The translations under genes were made by a program, and so were the position numbers. A DNA stretch of 24,589 nucleotides from assembly GCA_023390955.1 (NCBI GenBank), contig JAEWBW010000227.1, forward strand, positions 1-24,589, given 5' to 3'. Shown one piece after another: positions 1 to 7,995 of the stretch. The stretch's first letter is position 1, and every line of letters begins with the position of its first letter. Origin of the DNA: Pseudomonadota bacterium. GTDB lineage: Bacteria > Pseudomonadota > Alphaproteobacteria > Rhizobiales > Xanthobacteraceae. Below the pieces are notes generated by a model. It saw only the letters and a list, made by a program, of their open reading frames with translations. It ran no database searches and was not told where the DNA came from.

Positions 1-300
1 GGCCGTGGTGGAGGAGGCGGCGGCGGTGGCCGGCGCTCCGATATCGCGCTCAAGCACGACGTCGTTCTGCTCGGCCATCTCGCCAACGGCCTCGGCTACT
101 ACCGCTTCAGCTATATCGGCAGCGACAAGGCCTATGTCGGCGTGATGGCGCAGGAGGTCGAGAGCGTGATGCCGGAGGCCGTGACGCGCGGCAGCGACGG
201 ATACCTGCGGGTCTACTACGAAAAGCTCGGACTGAAATTCCGCACGTATGGCGACTGGCTCGCAGGCGGCGCAAAAATCCCGTCGGAGGTGACGCCATGA
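1..300 (+). CDS. C-terminal part of a Gly-rich protein with S74-like (tail-fibre type) domain, 5' truncated
   Basis: Only the last 99 codons are inside the window; the frame is open from base 1 and stops at 298-300. The visible part starts with a poly-glycine/arginine linker (residues 1-12), followed by a compact domain with the motifs SDIALKHDVVLLGHL, YYRFSYIGSDKAYVGVMAQE and GYLRVYYEKLGLKF. This pattern is typical of the intramolecular chaperone (peptidase S74) domain found at the ends of phage tail spikes and of some rhizobial exported proteins. The stop overlaps the next start (ATGA), so the two are probably co-translated. From memory, DUF3300 proteins often precede DUF2950 proteins, so the missing N-terminal part could be DUF3300. 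That is inference and cannot be seen here. Confidence 0.75.
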   Translation, partial: GRGGGGGGGGRRSDIALKHDVVLLGHLANGLGYYRFSYIGSDKAYVGVMAQEVESVMPEAVTRGSDGYLRVYYEKLGLKFRTYGDWLAGGAKIPSEVTP

Positions 301-1214
301 TCGCTTTCATGTCCCTTCGCCGCGCGGTTCTGCCCGGCATGACCGCGCTGGCGCTGATGAGCTCGGCAGCGTTCGCCCAGCAAGCCTATTCCACACCAGA
401 GGAGGCCGCCGCGGCGCTTGCCACCGCGGTCAAGGCTGGCCCGAAGGATGTCCTGAAGGTGCTCGGCCGCGAGGCCGAGGACATCATCTCCTCCGGCGAT
501 GAGGTCGCCGACAAGGACGCGCTGGCGCGCTTCACGTCGATGTACGACGCCAAGCACACGATCAAGGCGGAGGCCAACAAGACGGCGAAGCTGATCCTGG
601 GCACGGATGATTTCCCGTTCCCGATCCCGCTGGTCAACAGCAAGAAGGGCTGGGAGTTCGACACCGTCGAGGGCCGCAAGGAAGTGCTGTATCGCCGGGT
701 CGGCCGTAACGAACTCGATGCGATCCAGACTGCGCTGGCCATTGTCGATGCCCAGGTTGAGTATTCCGAAAAGGACCGGGGTGAAGGCAAGGGCGTCTAT
801 GCGCAGCGCTTCGTCTCGTCTCCCGGCAAGAAGGACGGCCTGTTCTGGCGCGATGACAAGGACCCGAGCCCGCTCGGCGCGCTGGCGGCGGAAGCCTCGA
901 AGGAAGGCTACAAGGCAGGCGAGGCGGGACCTGCGCCGTATCACGGCTATTACTTCCGCATCCTCAAGGCGCAGGGCTTGGACGCTCCCGGCGGCGCGTT
1001 CAACTACGTCGTGAAGGGCAAGATGATCGGCGGCTTTGCGCTGATCGCCTGGCCTGCGGAGTATGGCAATTCCGGCGTGATGACCTTCCTGGTCAACCAT
1101 GCCGGCACTGTCTACCAGAAGGATCTGGGCCGGCGTACCGAGTTCGTCGCGGAGCGCACGATCGTGTTCGATCCGGACCAGACCTGGAAGCGGGTGGATG
1201 CGGCAAAACCTTGA
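297..1214 (+). CDS. DUF2950 family exported protein
   Basis: This 305-residue protein has a signal peptide: a basic start, a hydrophobic stretch at about residues 10-25, and a likely cut after AFA (residue 27). The mature part resembles DUF2950, with conserved-looking blocks FPIPLVNSKKGWEFDT, the stretch GYYFRILKAQG and a C-terminal segment GGFALIAWPAEYGNSGVMTF. The family has no established biochemical role; members are thought to be periplasmic or outer-envelope proteins. The start at 297 is supported by a strong GGAGGTGA ribosome site about 5 bases upstream and by a 4-base overlap with the preceding stop. The gene overlaps the next start by 17 bases, so all three genes probably form one transcript. 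Confidence 0.85.
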   Translation: MIAFMSLRRAVLPGMTALALMSSAAFAQQAYSTPEEAAAALATAVKAGPKDVLKVLGREAEDIISSGDEVADKDALARFTSMYDAKHTIKAEANKTAKLILGTDDFPFPIPLVNSKKGWEFDTVEGRKEVLYRRVGRNELDAIQTALAIVDAQVEYSEKDRGEGKGVYAQRFVSSPGKKDGLFWRDDKDPSPLGALAAEASKEGYKAGEAGPAPYHGYYFRILKAQGLDAPGGAFNYVVKGKMIGGFALIAWPAEYGNSGVMTFLVNHAGTVYQKDLGRRTEFVAERTIVFDPDQTWKRVDAAKP

Positions 1215-1662
1215 TCGACGGAGCGCACTGCGCTTCCGTCATCTGATCGCGGTCGTGCTGCTGGCATTGGGGCTCGCAGCATCCTCGACGCCATCATTTG
1301 CTCAGGTCGTGGGCCATGTCCGCGTCAACATCGTCAAGGGCGGGCTGCTGATCGGCGGCGGGGCCGGCAAGGGCACGCTGACCTATCGCGGCAAGACCTA
1401 TCCGTTCAAGGTCTCCGGTCTGAGCTTTGGCATTACTGCAGGCGTCACCATCGGCCGGCTCGATGGCTGGGCATCGGGCATCCGCGAGGTCGCCGACTTC
1501 GGCGGCACCTATAGCTCCGTCGGCGGCGGCTTTGCGCTGCTGGGCGGCGTCAACGGCGTCCAGCTCCGCAATGAGAAGGGCGTCACGATCACGCTGCAAG
1601 GCCCGAAGGCCGGCCTCGAGCTCGCGGCCAACATCAGCCAGATCGCGATCTCGCTGAAGTGA
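1198..1662 (+). CDS. small exported Gly-rich protein, possibly SYLF/EipA-like
   Basis: I chose ATG 1198, which gives 154 residues with a clear signal peptide (hydrophobic 15-30, cut after SFA at 35). The frame is open further upstream, but that part is translated from inside the DUF2950 gene and looks like shadow sequence. A GGAAG motif about 8 bases upstream may be the ribosome site. The mature part is rich in glycine and beta-type segments. It ends in GVTITLQGPKAGLELAANIS, which recalls the C-terminal strands of small lipid-binding or envelope proteins (SYLF/YSC84, EipA). That resemblance is weak and I do not assign a function. Its overlap with the DUF2950 gene suggests a shared envelope role. 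Confidence 0.7.
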   Translation: MRQNLDRRSALRFRHLIAVVLLALGLAASSTPSFAQVVGHVRVNIVKGGLLIGGGAGKGTLTYRGKTYPFKVSGLSFGITAGVTIGRLDGWASGIREVADFGGTYSSVGGGFALLGGVNGVQLRNEKGVTITLQGPKAGLELAANISQIAISLK

Positions 1663-1676
1663 CCGCTCCGTTCGCT

Positions 1677-1696
1677 GCAGCCGGCGGGCCGACTGC
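1677..1696. terminator. imperfect hairpin between convergent genes
   Basis: An inverted repeat with arms GCAGCCGGC and GCCGACTGC (one mismatch, very short loop) lies between the convergent stops of the small exported protein and the Bug-type protein. There is no T tract. It could help end transcription from either side, but the support is weak. Confidence 0.25.
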
Positions 1697-2673
1697 TATT
1701 CGGGTTCGATTCCCATCCCCTGGATGATCTTGCCGGACGAGGCGAGCTGGGCGTCGAGGAAACGCTTGGCCCCTGCCGGCGTTACGGCATCGCCGACGCG
1801 GACGTCGAAGCCGATGGTGGGAGCCCGCTCACGCACCTCCGGCGATTCCAGCGCGCGTGCGATCTCGACGCTGAGTTTGTCGACGATCTCAGTGGGCGTG
1901 CCGACCGGCGCCATGAACATGAACCAACCCTGCAGATCGACGCTCTCCAATGTTTCCGAAATCGCGGGAACGTCGGGCAGAGACTCGATCCGCTTGGATC
2001 CGGCAACGGCGATGGGGCGAAGCGTGCCCGCCTTCACAAAGCCCTCTGCAATGGATGCCGACTGGATCGTCACCTGGATGCGGCCCGACATGGCGTCCTG
2101 CACTGCATTGGTCGTCGTGTTGTAGGGGATCAGCACAAAACCCGTTCCGGCAGCCTTGTTGATCGCCTGTGCGATCAGGCCCGAAAGGTTGCGCGCGCCG
2201 TCGACGGCGAGGCTCAATGAGCCCGGCGCCGATTTTTCCAGCTTGATCAATTCGGGAAGCGTCTTGGCTTTCACTTCGGGATTGACGAGCAGGACGTGGT
2301 TGCTCTTTGCCGCCATCGCGACCGGGATGAAATCCTTGATCGGATCGTAAGGCAGCTTCTTGAACGTATAAGGGTTGGTGACGAGCGCGGCCGAGGTGGC
2401 GAACAGGAATGTGTAGCCGTCGGGCGTGGCACGGGCGACGGCTTGCGTGCCGACGAGGTTCGCCGCGCCAGGCTTGTTCTCGACGACGAATTGCTGTCCG
2501 AGCGACCGGGACAGCTTCTCGGTGATCAGGCGGCACATCACGTCCGGGCTGTTGCCCGCCGGCTGTGGCACGACGATGGTCACGGGCTTTTGCGGCCATG
2601 ACTGCGCAAAGGCCGGAAACGAGACACAAACGGCAGCGCCCGCGAGCAGCAGACGACGGGTGAGTTTGGACAT
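1696..2673 (-). CDS. Bug/TctC-type tripartite tricarboxylate transporter substrate-binding protein
   Basis: This is a 325-residue periplasmic solute-binding protein of the Bug family. The start at 2673 has a strong GGAGGAAC ribosome site, and the protein begins MSKLTRRLLL with a signal peptide cut after AFA (residue 23). The usual family opening WPQKPVTIVVPQPAG follows, then PGAANLVGTQAVARATPDGYT and the C-terminal helices. Family members bind carboxylates or aromatic acids for a TctAB membrane pair or for sensing. No tctA or tctB gene is nearby, so it is an orphan, as most Bug proteins are. It follows the ring-cleavage genes on the same strand, 90 bases after their last stop. Its ligand may therefore be an aromatic or dicarboxylic acid from that pathway, which is inference. 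Confidence 0.9.
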   Translation of the reverse strand: MSKLTRRLLLAGAAVCVSFPAFAQSWPQKPVTIVVPQPAGNSPDVMCRLITEKLSRSLGQQFVVENKPGAANLVGTQAVARATPDGYTFLFATSAALVTNPYTFKKLPYDPIKDFIPVAMAAKSNHVLLVNPEVKAKTLPELIKLEKSAPGSLSLAVDGARNLSGLIAQAINKAAGTGFVLIPYNTTTNAVQDAMSGRIQVTIQSASIAEGFVKAGTLRPIAVAGSKRIESLPDVPAISETLESVDLQGWFMFMAPVGTPTEIVDKLSVEIARALESPEVRERAPTIGFDVRVGDAVTPAGAKRFLDAQLASSGKIIQGMGIEPE

Positions 2674-2728
2674 GTTGTTCCTCCGGGACGGCGCCGCTTT
2701 GCGGGCGTTATTGGTTGCATTGTGTGAG

Positions 2729-2754
2729 GGCAGCCCGCGCAATTGCGGGCTGCC
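2729..2754 (-). terminator. strong GC-rich hairpin after the ring-cleavage genes
   Basis: A perfect 10-base inverted repeat (arms GGCAGCCCGC and GCGGGCTGCC, 6-base loop) lies 9 bases beyond the stop of the FAH hydrolase and 55 bases before the Bug protein start. It has no T tract on the operon strand. It may therefore act as a partial terminator or mRNA-stabilising hairpin that lowers expression of the Bug gene relative to the enzymes. Confidence 0.55.
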
Positions 2755-2763
2755 TTCGCTCGA

Positions 2764-3609
2764 TCAGGCTTCGTCCGCGACGACGTTCCTGAGCACGCCG
2801 AGGCGCTCGACCTCGATCTCGACGACGTCGCCGGGCTTCATCCACAACGGCGGCTCGCGTCGTGCGCCGACACCACCCGGCGTTCCGCTGACGATGACGT
2901 CGCCGGGCTCGAGCCGCGTGAAGGTGGAGCAATATTCAATCTGGCGCGGGATATCGAAGATCATCTGCTTGATCAGTGCGTCCTGCATGACCTGCCCGTT
3001 GAGTCGGGTCTGCAGCCGGAGCTCGGCGAGCGGGCCGAGCTCGTCCGGCGTCATCATCCAGGGGCCGAACGCGCCGGTGTCCGGAAAATTCTTGCCCGGC
3101 GTGAATTGATGCGTGTGCCGCTGGAAGTCGCGGATGCTGCCGTCATTGTAGCAGGAGTAGCCGGCGACATGGCTCATCGCATCGGCGCGGGAGATATAGC
3201 GCCCCGCCTTGCCGATGATGACGGCAAGCTCGCCTTCGAAGTCGAGGTCGGTCGAGACGCGCGGCCGCACGATCGGCTGCAGATGTCCGGTCTGGCTGTT
3301 GGCATAGCGCGGGAAGATGGTGGGATGATCGACCTCGGCGCGGCCGGTTTCCTTGCGGTGGGTTTCGTAGTTCAGGCCGACGCACAGGATCTTGTCCGGG
3401 TTCGGAACGACCGGCAGCCCGCTCACTTTCGCGACCGGAACGGACGTGGCGGAGGATTTTGCCTCGGCAACGCCGGCGAGCGAAGCGCCGATGGCCGCCT
3501 TGAGATCGGCATAGCGCGCCTTCAGCGCGGCGCCGACATCGAAGAAGGTCTCGCCCTCGACGATGCCCCAGGTGGTGCGGCCGTCGATCGCTACGGTTGC
3601 TAGTTTCAC
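2764..3609 (-). CDS. fumarylacetoacetate hydrolase (FAH) family protein
   Basis: This 281-residue enzyme starts at GTG 3609, which overlaps the stop of the monooxygenase gene by four bases (GTGA). GGAG lies 8 bases upstream. The N-terminal domain (1-70) is followed by the catalytic core with VGLNYETH (77-84), the metal-ligand motif DFEGELAVIIGK (E125, E127), ND at 155-156 as third ligand, and GKNF at 172-175. SGTPGGVGARREPP is at 241-254. FAH-family enzymes use a divalent metal to hydrolyse C-C bonds, decarboxylate oxalocrotonate or hydrate 2-oxo-dienoates. In this operon it most likely acts on the meta ring-fission product or the next intermediate. The exact reaction cannot be told from sequence. 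Confidence 0.92.
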   Translation of the reverse strand: MKLATVAIDGRTTWGIVEGETFFDVGAALKARYADLKAAIGASLAGVAEAKSSATSVPVAKVSGLPVVPNPDKILCVGLNYETHRKETGRAEVDHPTIFPRYANSQTGHLQPIVRPRVSTDLDFEGELAVIIGKAGRYISRADAMSHVAGYSCYNDGSIRDFQRHTHQFTPGKNFPDTGAFGPWMMTPDELGPLAELRLQTRLNGQVMQDALIKQMIFDIPRQIEYCSTFTRLEPGDVIVSGTPGGVGARREPPLWMKPGDVVEIEVERLGVLRNVVADEA

Positions 3610-5222
3610 GGCGTTTTCTCCATTCTCAGATCGGAAATGTGGCTTGTCTGCTCGGTCGGGATGCCGCGAAGGCGGACATCGATCTCGCGCAGGAGATTGT
3701 CGAGCGCGGCAGCGTTGCGCGCCGTGCCGAACACGTAATGGTCGGGTCGCACGATCGCGGCAACGACACCGTGACGGTCGAACCAGTTTGCCAGTACGCC
3801 CTCGGTCTCTTCGAGCGCGTTCGGTGTGTCGACAGGTGCGATCGCCGTGGCTGGCATGTCCGGGCGCGCGTCGCACAGCGCGAGGAGGGCGGCTGCATCG
3901 TTGTTGCGGCCGTCGATGAACACGAGCCAGCCCGGCCTTGTCACTTCATCCAGCAAGCGGACCGTCCCGGCGCTTGCGATCCGCGGCTGCGGAAACAGGG
4001 AGCCGCGTGCGGGTCCCTCGTGCTCCGCTAAGAACCCCGCGCGCAGTGGCGGGATGATTTCCTGCCGCGTGATCTGCAGTGGCTTGCCGCCGCCATCCGC
4101 CAGGAGCTTGGCGTCGCGCTGCCGGGCCGCGGCGGGATCGCGCTCGCAGATCGACTGGCCGATCGCCTTGATCTTGCCGGTCAGCTCGATGATGTGCGGC
4201 TTGCGCTCAGCCGTGTAGCTGTCGAGCAGGCTGTCTGAAGCAAGCCCCCTCAGCACATGATCGAGCTTCCAGACGACATTCGCGGCATCCCGCAGGCCCT
4301 GGCACATGCCCTGGCCGATGAAGGGCGGCTGCTGATGGGCGGCGTCGCCCGCGATGAGAATTTTGCCGTTGCGCCAGACATCGGCAACGAGGGCGTGGAA
4401 ACGATAGGACGCCGCGCGCCACAATTCGCCGTCGTCAGGCGTGAGCCATGGCGCGAGCAGCTTCCAGACATTGTCGGGCCGCTCCATCTCCCGCGCGTCC
4501 TCGCCCGGCAGTAGCATGATCTCCCAGCGGCGGTGATTTTTCGGGCCGATCAGGAAGCTGATGGGGCGCGCCGGATTGCAGAACTGCGCAGAACATTGCG
4601 GCAGCCGGCCAAGCGCGTCCTCGTTCACGCGCACGTCGACCACGAGCCAGGGTTCGTCGAAGATGAGATCCTCGAGCCCGAGGCCTGCGATCTGCCGTAC
4701 GGTGCTCGAGGCGCCGTCGCAGCCGAGCACATAGCGGGCCGTCACTGAACGCTGTTGTCCGCTGGCGTCCTTCAGCGTGGCTTCGACCCGATCAGGCGTC
4801 TGAGCGAGATCGAGCAGTTCGACGCCGAGCTCGGTGCGCACATTGGGAAAACTTGTCGCGTGGCGGCGCAGCTCCGCCTCCACTGCCGGCTGGCTGAACA
4901 CCATGCTCGGCGTGTAGCCGAGCGGGTAGGGCTTTGCGACCATGTCGACACGGCGGATCAGCTGCCCATCCACGCCGAAATGTTCGGACGCAGTGAAGGG
5001 CTCGACGTGGGGTGAGATCGCCTCACGGAGACCCATATTGTCGAAGGTACGAAAAATCTCGTGATCGAGCGCAATCGCACGCGGCTTGTCGTAGACGCCG
5101 GTGAGCCGGTCGATAACGAGGACGCGATGACCGAGGTCGCCGAGCTGGCCGGCGGCAACGGCGCCGGTCGGCCCGAAGCCGACGACGAGCACGTCGTAAT
5201 CGGGAGCGGCAGCCGGGTTCAT
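3606..5222 (-). CDS. FAD-dependent aromatic monooxygenase, MhpA-like (3-(3-hydroxyphenyl)propionate hydroxylase type)
   Basis: This is a 538-residue class A flavin hydroxylase. The FAD dinucleotide motif GFGPTG is at 15-20, the DG motif GCDGASSTVR at 168-176, and the GD motif ILIAGDAAHQQPPFIGQG at 288-305. A thioredoxin-like C-terminal extension (about 400-538) is typical of the MhpA/PheA group. Such enzymes use NAD(P)H and O2 to add a hydroxyl next to an existing phenolic one, making a catechol. Start 5222 was chosen because its ATG overlaps the dioxygenase stop by four bases (ATGA). The longer open frame upstream lies inside that gene. The stop in turn overlaps the FAH start, so the three enzymes are translationally coupled. 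Confidence 0.93.
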   Translation of the reverse strand: MNPAAAPDYDVLVVGFGPTGAVAAGQLGDLGHRVLVIDRLTGVYDKPRAIALDHEIFRTFDNMGLREAISPHVEPFTASEHFGVDGQLIRRVDMVAKPYPLGYTPSMVFSQPAVEAELRRHATSFPNVRTELGVELLDLAQTPDRVEATLKDASGQQRSVTARYVLGCDGASSTVRQIAGLGLEDLIFDEPWLVVDVRVNEDALGRLPQCSAQFCNPARPISFLIGPKNHRRWEIMLLPGEDAREMERPDNVWKLLAPWLTPDDGELWRAASYRFHALVADVWRNGKILIAGDAAHQQPPFIGQGMCQGLRDAANVVWKLDHVLRGLASDSLLDSYTAERKPHIIELTGKIKAIGQSICERDPAAARQRDAKLLADGGGKPLQITRQEIIPPLRAGFLAEHEGPARGSLFPQPRIASAGTVRLLDEVTRPGWLVFIDGRNNDAAALLALCDARPDMPATAIAPVDTPNALEETEGVLANWFDRHGVVAAIVRPDHYVFGTARNAAALDNLLREIDVRLRGIPTEQTSHISDLRMEKTP

Positions 5223-6121
5223 GGTCGTGCTGCTGTCGCGAAGGGGACGGCGAGCTGTGCGCTCTTGCAGGCGTCGGATTTGGGCGGGGCGATGCCCCAC
5301 TGGTCCGTTCGTCCCGGCGGCCAGACCCAATCGCTGGGTCCCTTCGCGACATAGCTGTCGTCGATCTGCAGGACTTCGGCGGTGTATTCGATGACGGCGC
5401 CGGTGGGGTCGACGAAATAGGCGAAAACATTGTCGCCGGGGCCGTGGCGGCCGACACCCCAGCCAATCGGATGGCCGTGATCCACCATGCGGCCCGAGCC
5501 GCGCATGACGGATTCGAGGTTCGGCATGAGGAAAGCAATGTGGTTGAGGCCGTTGCGCGGCGCCTCCGCAAGGACGACCGCGTGGTGGTCGCTGTTGCAG
5601 CACAGGAACGCCATCAGCTTCGAGCGATCCGTCAGCCGAAATCCGAGGGCGTCCGCATAGAACGCCGAGAGCTTGTCGACGTCGATGCTGTTGATGTTGA
5701 CATGCGCCAGCCGCTCCGGACGGTCCGCGACCGCGCGCGCCGCCCTGGTGCGATCGCCGTGGACGAACTCCATGGTGCAGCCCTGCGGCTCGCGAACCGC
5801 AAAGCCTTCGCCGCCCGACGGCGCCCGCGATTGCGCGAGTGAGCTGACCACCTCGCAGCCGGCCTTCCGGGTGCGCTCGAACAGGCGCTGCAGATCCTCG
5901 CGCGAGCGGGTGCGGAAAGTGACCTTGCGCAGCGAGGTCGCGTCGCCTTGCGTGAGCTCGAGAACATGGAAGTCGCTGCCCGTCGCCGCGAGATACACCG
6001 TGCCGTCAGCTTCCGCCGCAACATCGAGGCCCCAGACCTTGGTGTAGAACTCGACCGACCCGGCCAGATGCGGCGTCGTGATCTCGACGCTGCGCAGGGC
6101 CTCCACGGGAAAATCGGACAT
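5219..6121 (-). CDS. type I extradiol (VOC family) ring-cleavage dioxygenase
   Basis: This 300-residue protein has two tandem VOC modules (about 8-120 and 137-250), as in BphC and catechol 2,3-dioxygenases. The C-terminal module carries the expected iron ligands: H140 (in LAHVNI), H194 (in LNHIAF) and E245 (in GAVIEY). It also carries the catalytic pair H179/H180 (DHH) and Y235. It should therefore be an active Fe(II) enzyme that opens a catechol ring beside the hydroxyls. It is the first gene of the operon, with a GAGGAAG ribosome site before ATG 6121. The monooxygenase downstream probably makes its catechol substrate. The specific ring substituent is unknown. Confidence 0.92.
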   Translation of the reverse strand: MSDFPVEALRSVEITTPHLAGSVEFYTKVWGLDVAAEADGTVYLAATGSDFHVLELTQGDATSLRKVTFRTRSREDLQRLFERTRKAGCEVVSSLAQSRAPSGGEGFAVREPQGCTMEFVHGDRTRAARAVADRPERLAHVNINSIDVDKLSAFYADALGFRLTDRSKLMAFLCCNSDHHAVVLAEAPRNGLNHIAFLMPNLESVMRGSGRMVDHGHPIGWGVGRHGPGDNVFAYFVDPTGAVIEYTAEVLQIDDSYVAKGPSDWVWPPGRTDQWGIAPPKSDACKSAQLAVPFATAARP

Positions 6122-6269
6122 TGGGCTTCCTCGGCTCGGTCACCCTGTTCTCGGGCTGCCGACGAGTTCCTTAATATGTATAAAAGGTATCGTAAAGTCG
6201 GAATTTATAGATTATTGGATTGGTGCCGGCCGCTGTACACAAAAGGCCGCTTGATTCCGATAGGCGCCC
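6122..6269. promoter_or_regulatory. divergent promoter/operator region of the ring-cleavage operon and its GntR regulator
   Basis: These 148 bases separate the divergent dioxygenase and GntR genes. The centre (about 6171-6218) is a clear AT-rich island in GC-rich surroundings, with TATGTATA, GGTATCGTA and TTATAGATTATT elements, as expected for back-to-back promoters. A TGTACA palindrome lies at 6234-6239, near the GntR start. I could not define a single convincing -35/-10 pair or GntR operator by eye. Confidence 0.45.
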
Positions 6270-6968
6270 ATGAGCTCTGACCTGCCAAGCCAGAAAGCAG
6301 ACCAGCCGGCAACGCTGGCGACCACGATCTATGCACGCCTGAAGACCGACATCCTGACCACGCGCCTGCCGCCCGGGCGCAAGCTGCAGTCGCGCTTTCT
6401 GATGGAGCAGTACAATGTGGGGCAGACCCCGCTGCGCGAGGCGCTCAACCGTCTCACCACGGAAGAGTTCGTCGTCGGCATGGAGCAGCGCGGCTTCTAT
6501 GTGAAGGAGGTCAGCAAGGACGAGCTGCAGGAGCTGACCAAGACGCGATGTTGGGTCGAAGGCCTGGCGCTCCGCGAGTCGATGCAGAACGCGACGCAAG
6601 CCTGGGAAGAATCCCTGCTGGTGGCGCATCACCGGCTCGATCGCACGCCGCGTTCGCTGAAGGCCGACACGTTCGAGGACAATCCCGATTGGGAGAAGGT
6701 GCATCGCGCCTTTCACGCAACGCTGATCGGCCTGTGCGGTTCACGGCCGCTGCTCGGCTTCTGCGAGCAGCTCGCCGACCGGCTCTATCGCTATCGCATG
6801 ATGTCTATCGCAAAGGCCTATCCGGCGCGCAAGGTCGGCGCCGAGCACAGCGACATCCTTCAGGCGGTGCTCGCGCGGGACAGCGAGCAGGCGGTGCGCT
6901 TGCTTCAGCAGCACTATCAGCGCACGGCTGACGTGATCTATTCCGATCTCGACGGGCTGCTCTCGTAA
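6270..6968 (+). CDS. GntR family transcriptional regulator, FadR/FCD subfamily
   Basis: This 232-residue protein has an N-terminal winged helix-turn-helix (about 14-80, with TTIYARLKTDILTTRLPPG and VGQTPLREALNRLT). An all-helical FCD ligand-binding domain (about 88-220) follows, including HRAFHATLIGLCGSRPLL and the late HSDILQAVLARD. In FCD proteins the conserved histidines and aspartate bind a metal and a small carboxylate. It is divergent from the ring-cleavage operon with a shared 148-base promoter region. The simplest reading is a local repressor released by a pathway metabolite. The next gene begins on the other strand 4 bases after its stop. Confidence 0.92.
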   Translation: MSSDLPSQKADQPATLATTIYARLKTDILTTRLPPGRKLQSRFLMEQYNVGQTPLREALNRLTTEEFVVGMEQRGFYVKEVSKDELQELTKTRCWVEGLALRESMQNATQAWEESLLVAHHRLDRTPRSLKADTFEDNPDWEKVHRAFHATLIGLCGSRPLLGFCEQLADRLYRYRMMSIAKAYPARKVGAEHSDILQAVLARDSEQAVRLLQQHYQRTADVIYSDLDGLLS

Positions 6969-6971
6969 ACG

Positions 6972-7895
6972 TCAGTGCTCCCACGCGGACGCCGTTCGCC
7001 ACGGTGCGAGACCAAGCCGCTCCCGGATGAACTCAAGGAAGACCTTGACCTTGGGCGAGCGTTGCCGGCCTGCCGGCATCAGCGCCCACAGCGGGTATCC
7101 TTCGCTCACCTGCATGTCGAGGAAGAGCGGCTCCAGCGATCCGTCGCGGAGTGCCCTGGCAACGGCCAACTCACCCAGGCGAACGATTCCGACGCCTTCC
7201 TTGGCCAGCCGCAGCAGAACGTCGGAGCTATCAGCGCTGACGGCGCCCGGAACCTCCACGCTCACACGGCCATCCCTGCCGTTGAACATCCAGCGTGTCG
7301 GCTCCGGAATGCCGTTGAGGATCAGGCATCGATGCGAGGCAAGATCGGCCGGCGTTCTCGGCCGTCCATATCGTGCAAGGTAATCGGGGCTCGCGCAGAT
7401 GATTTGGGTCAGGTCGATGATCTTGCTCGCAATCTTCGAGGAGTCGGGGAGCTTGCCCGTGCGCATCGCGATGTCGACATTCTCTGCGACGAGATCGACG
7501 GCACGGTTCGTCACCAGAAATTCTACCGTGAGACGCGGATGGCGTGTCAGGAAGTCAGGTAGCGCCGGCCCGAAGTGATCGCCGATCATCACCGGCGGTG
7601 CCTGCACCCGCAGCAGCCCGCGCGGCGACAGGCGTGCAGAGGTGATCTCGGACTCGGCAGCCTCGATGGCTGACAAAATCTCCTGCGTGCGCGCATGATA
7701 GAGCCGCCCTTCGGCGGTGAGCGCGAGCTGTCGCGTCGTCCTGTTGATGAGGCGGACGCCAAGGCGCTGCTCCAATCGAGAGATGAGCTTCGATACGGCA
7801 GACGGCGTCAGGCCGACATCCTGCGCGGCCGAGGCAAAGCTGCCTCGCGCAATGACCCTTTCGAACACCCGCATTTCATTGGGAGCGCTGGTCAT
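6972..7895 (-). CDS. LysR family transcriptional regulator
   Basis: I chose ATG 7895, giving 307 residues, the usual LysR length. Longer forms from 7925 or 7958 are possible but add an unlikely N-terminal tail. The helix-turn-helix is at about 19-40 (SFASAAQDVGLTPSAVSKLI), then a linker helix and the two-lobed effector domain (about 93-297, starting RGLLRVQAPPVMIGDHFGP). It is convergent with the GntR gene and divergent from the small membrane protein at 7996. It could regulate that gene or itself. Its effector is unknown. Confidence 0.9.
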   Translation of the reverse strand: MTSAPNEMRVFERVIARGSFASAAQDVGLTPSAVSKLISRLEQRLGVRLINRTTRQLALTAEGRLYHARTQEILSAIEAAESEITSARLSPRGLLRVQAPPVMIGDHFGPALPDFLTRHPRLTVEFLVTNRAVDLVAENVDIAMRTGKLPDSSKIASKIIDLTQIICASPDYLARYGRPRTPADLASHRCLILNGIPEPTRWMFNGRDGRVSVEVPGAVSADSSDVLLRLAKEGVGIVRLGELAVARALRDGSLEPLFLDMQVSEGYPLWALMPAGRQRSPKVKVFLEFIRERLGLAPWRTASAWEH

Positions 7896-7995
7896 TCGTG
7901 AACTCAATTCATGAGTGTCACGCATTGATTCCCGATTATCAGGCGGTTGTAAAGCCAACTAGGCTGCCGATGGATCAGCGAACCGGAGGATGACG

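Noticed and set aside
216..1100. 294-codon minus-strand open frame
   Set aside because: It is antisense to the DUF2950 gene, which has a strong ribosome site, a signal peptide and family motifs.
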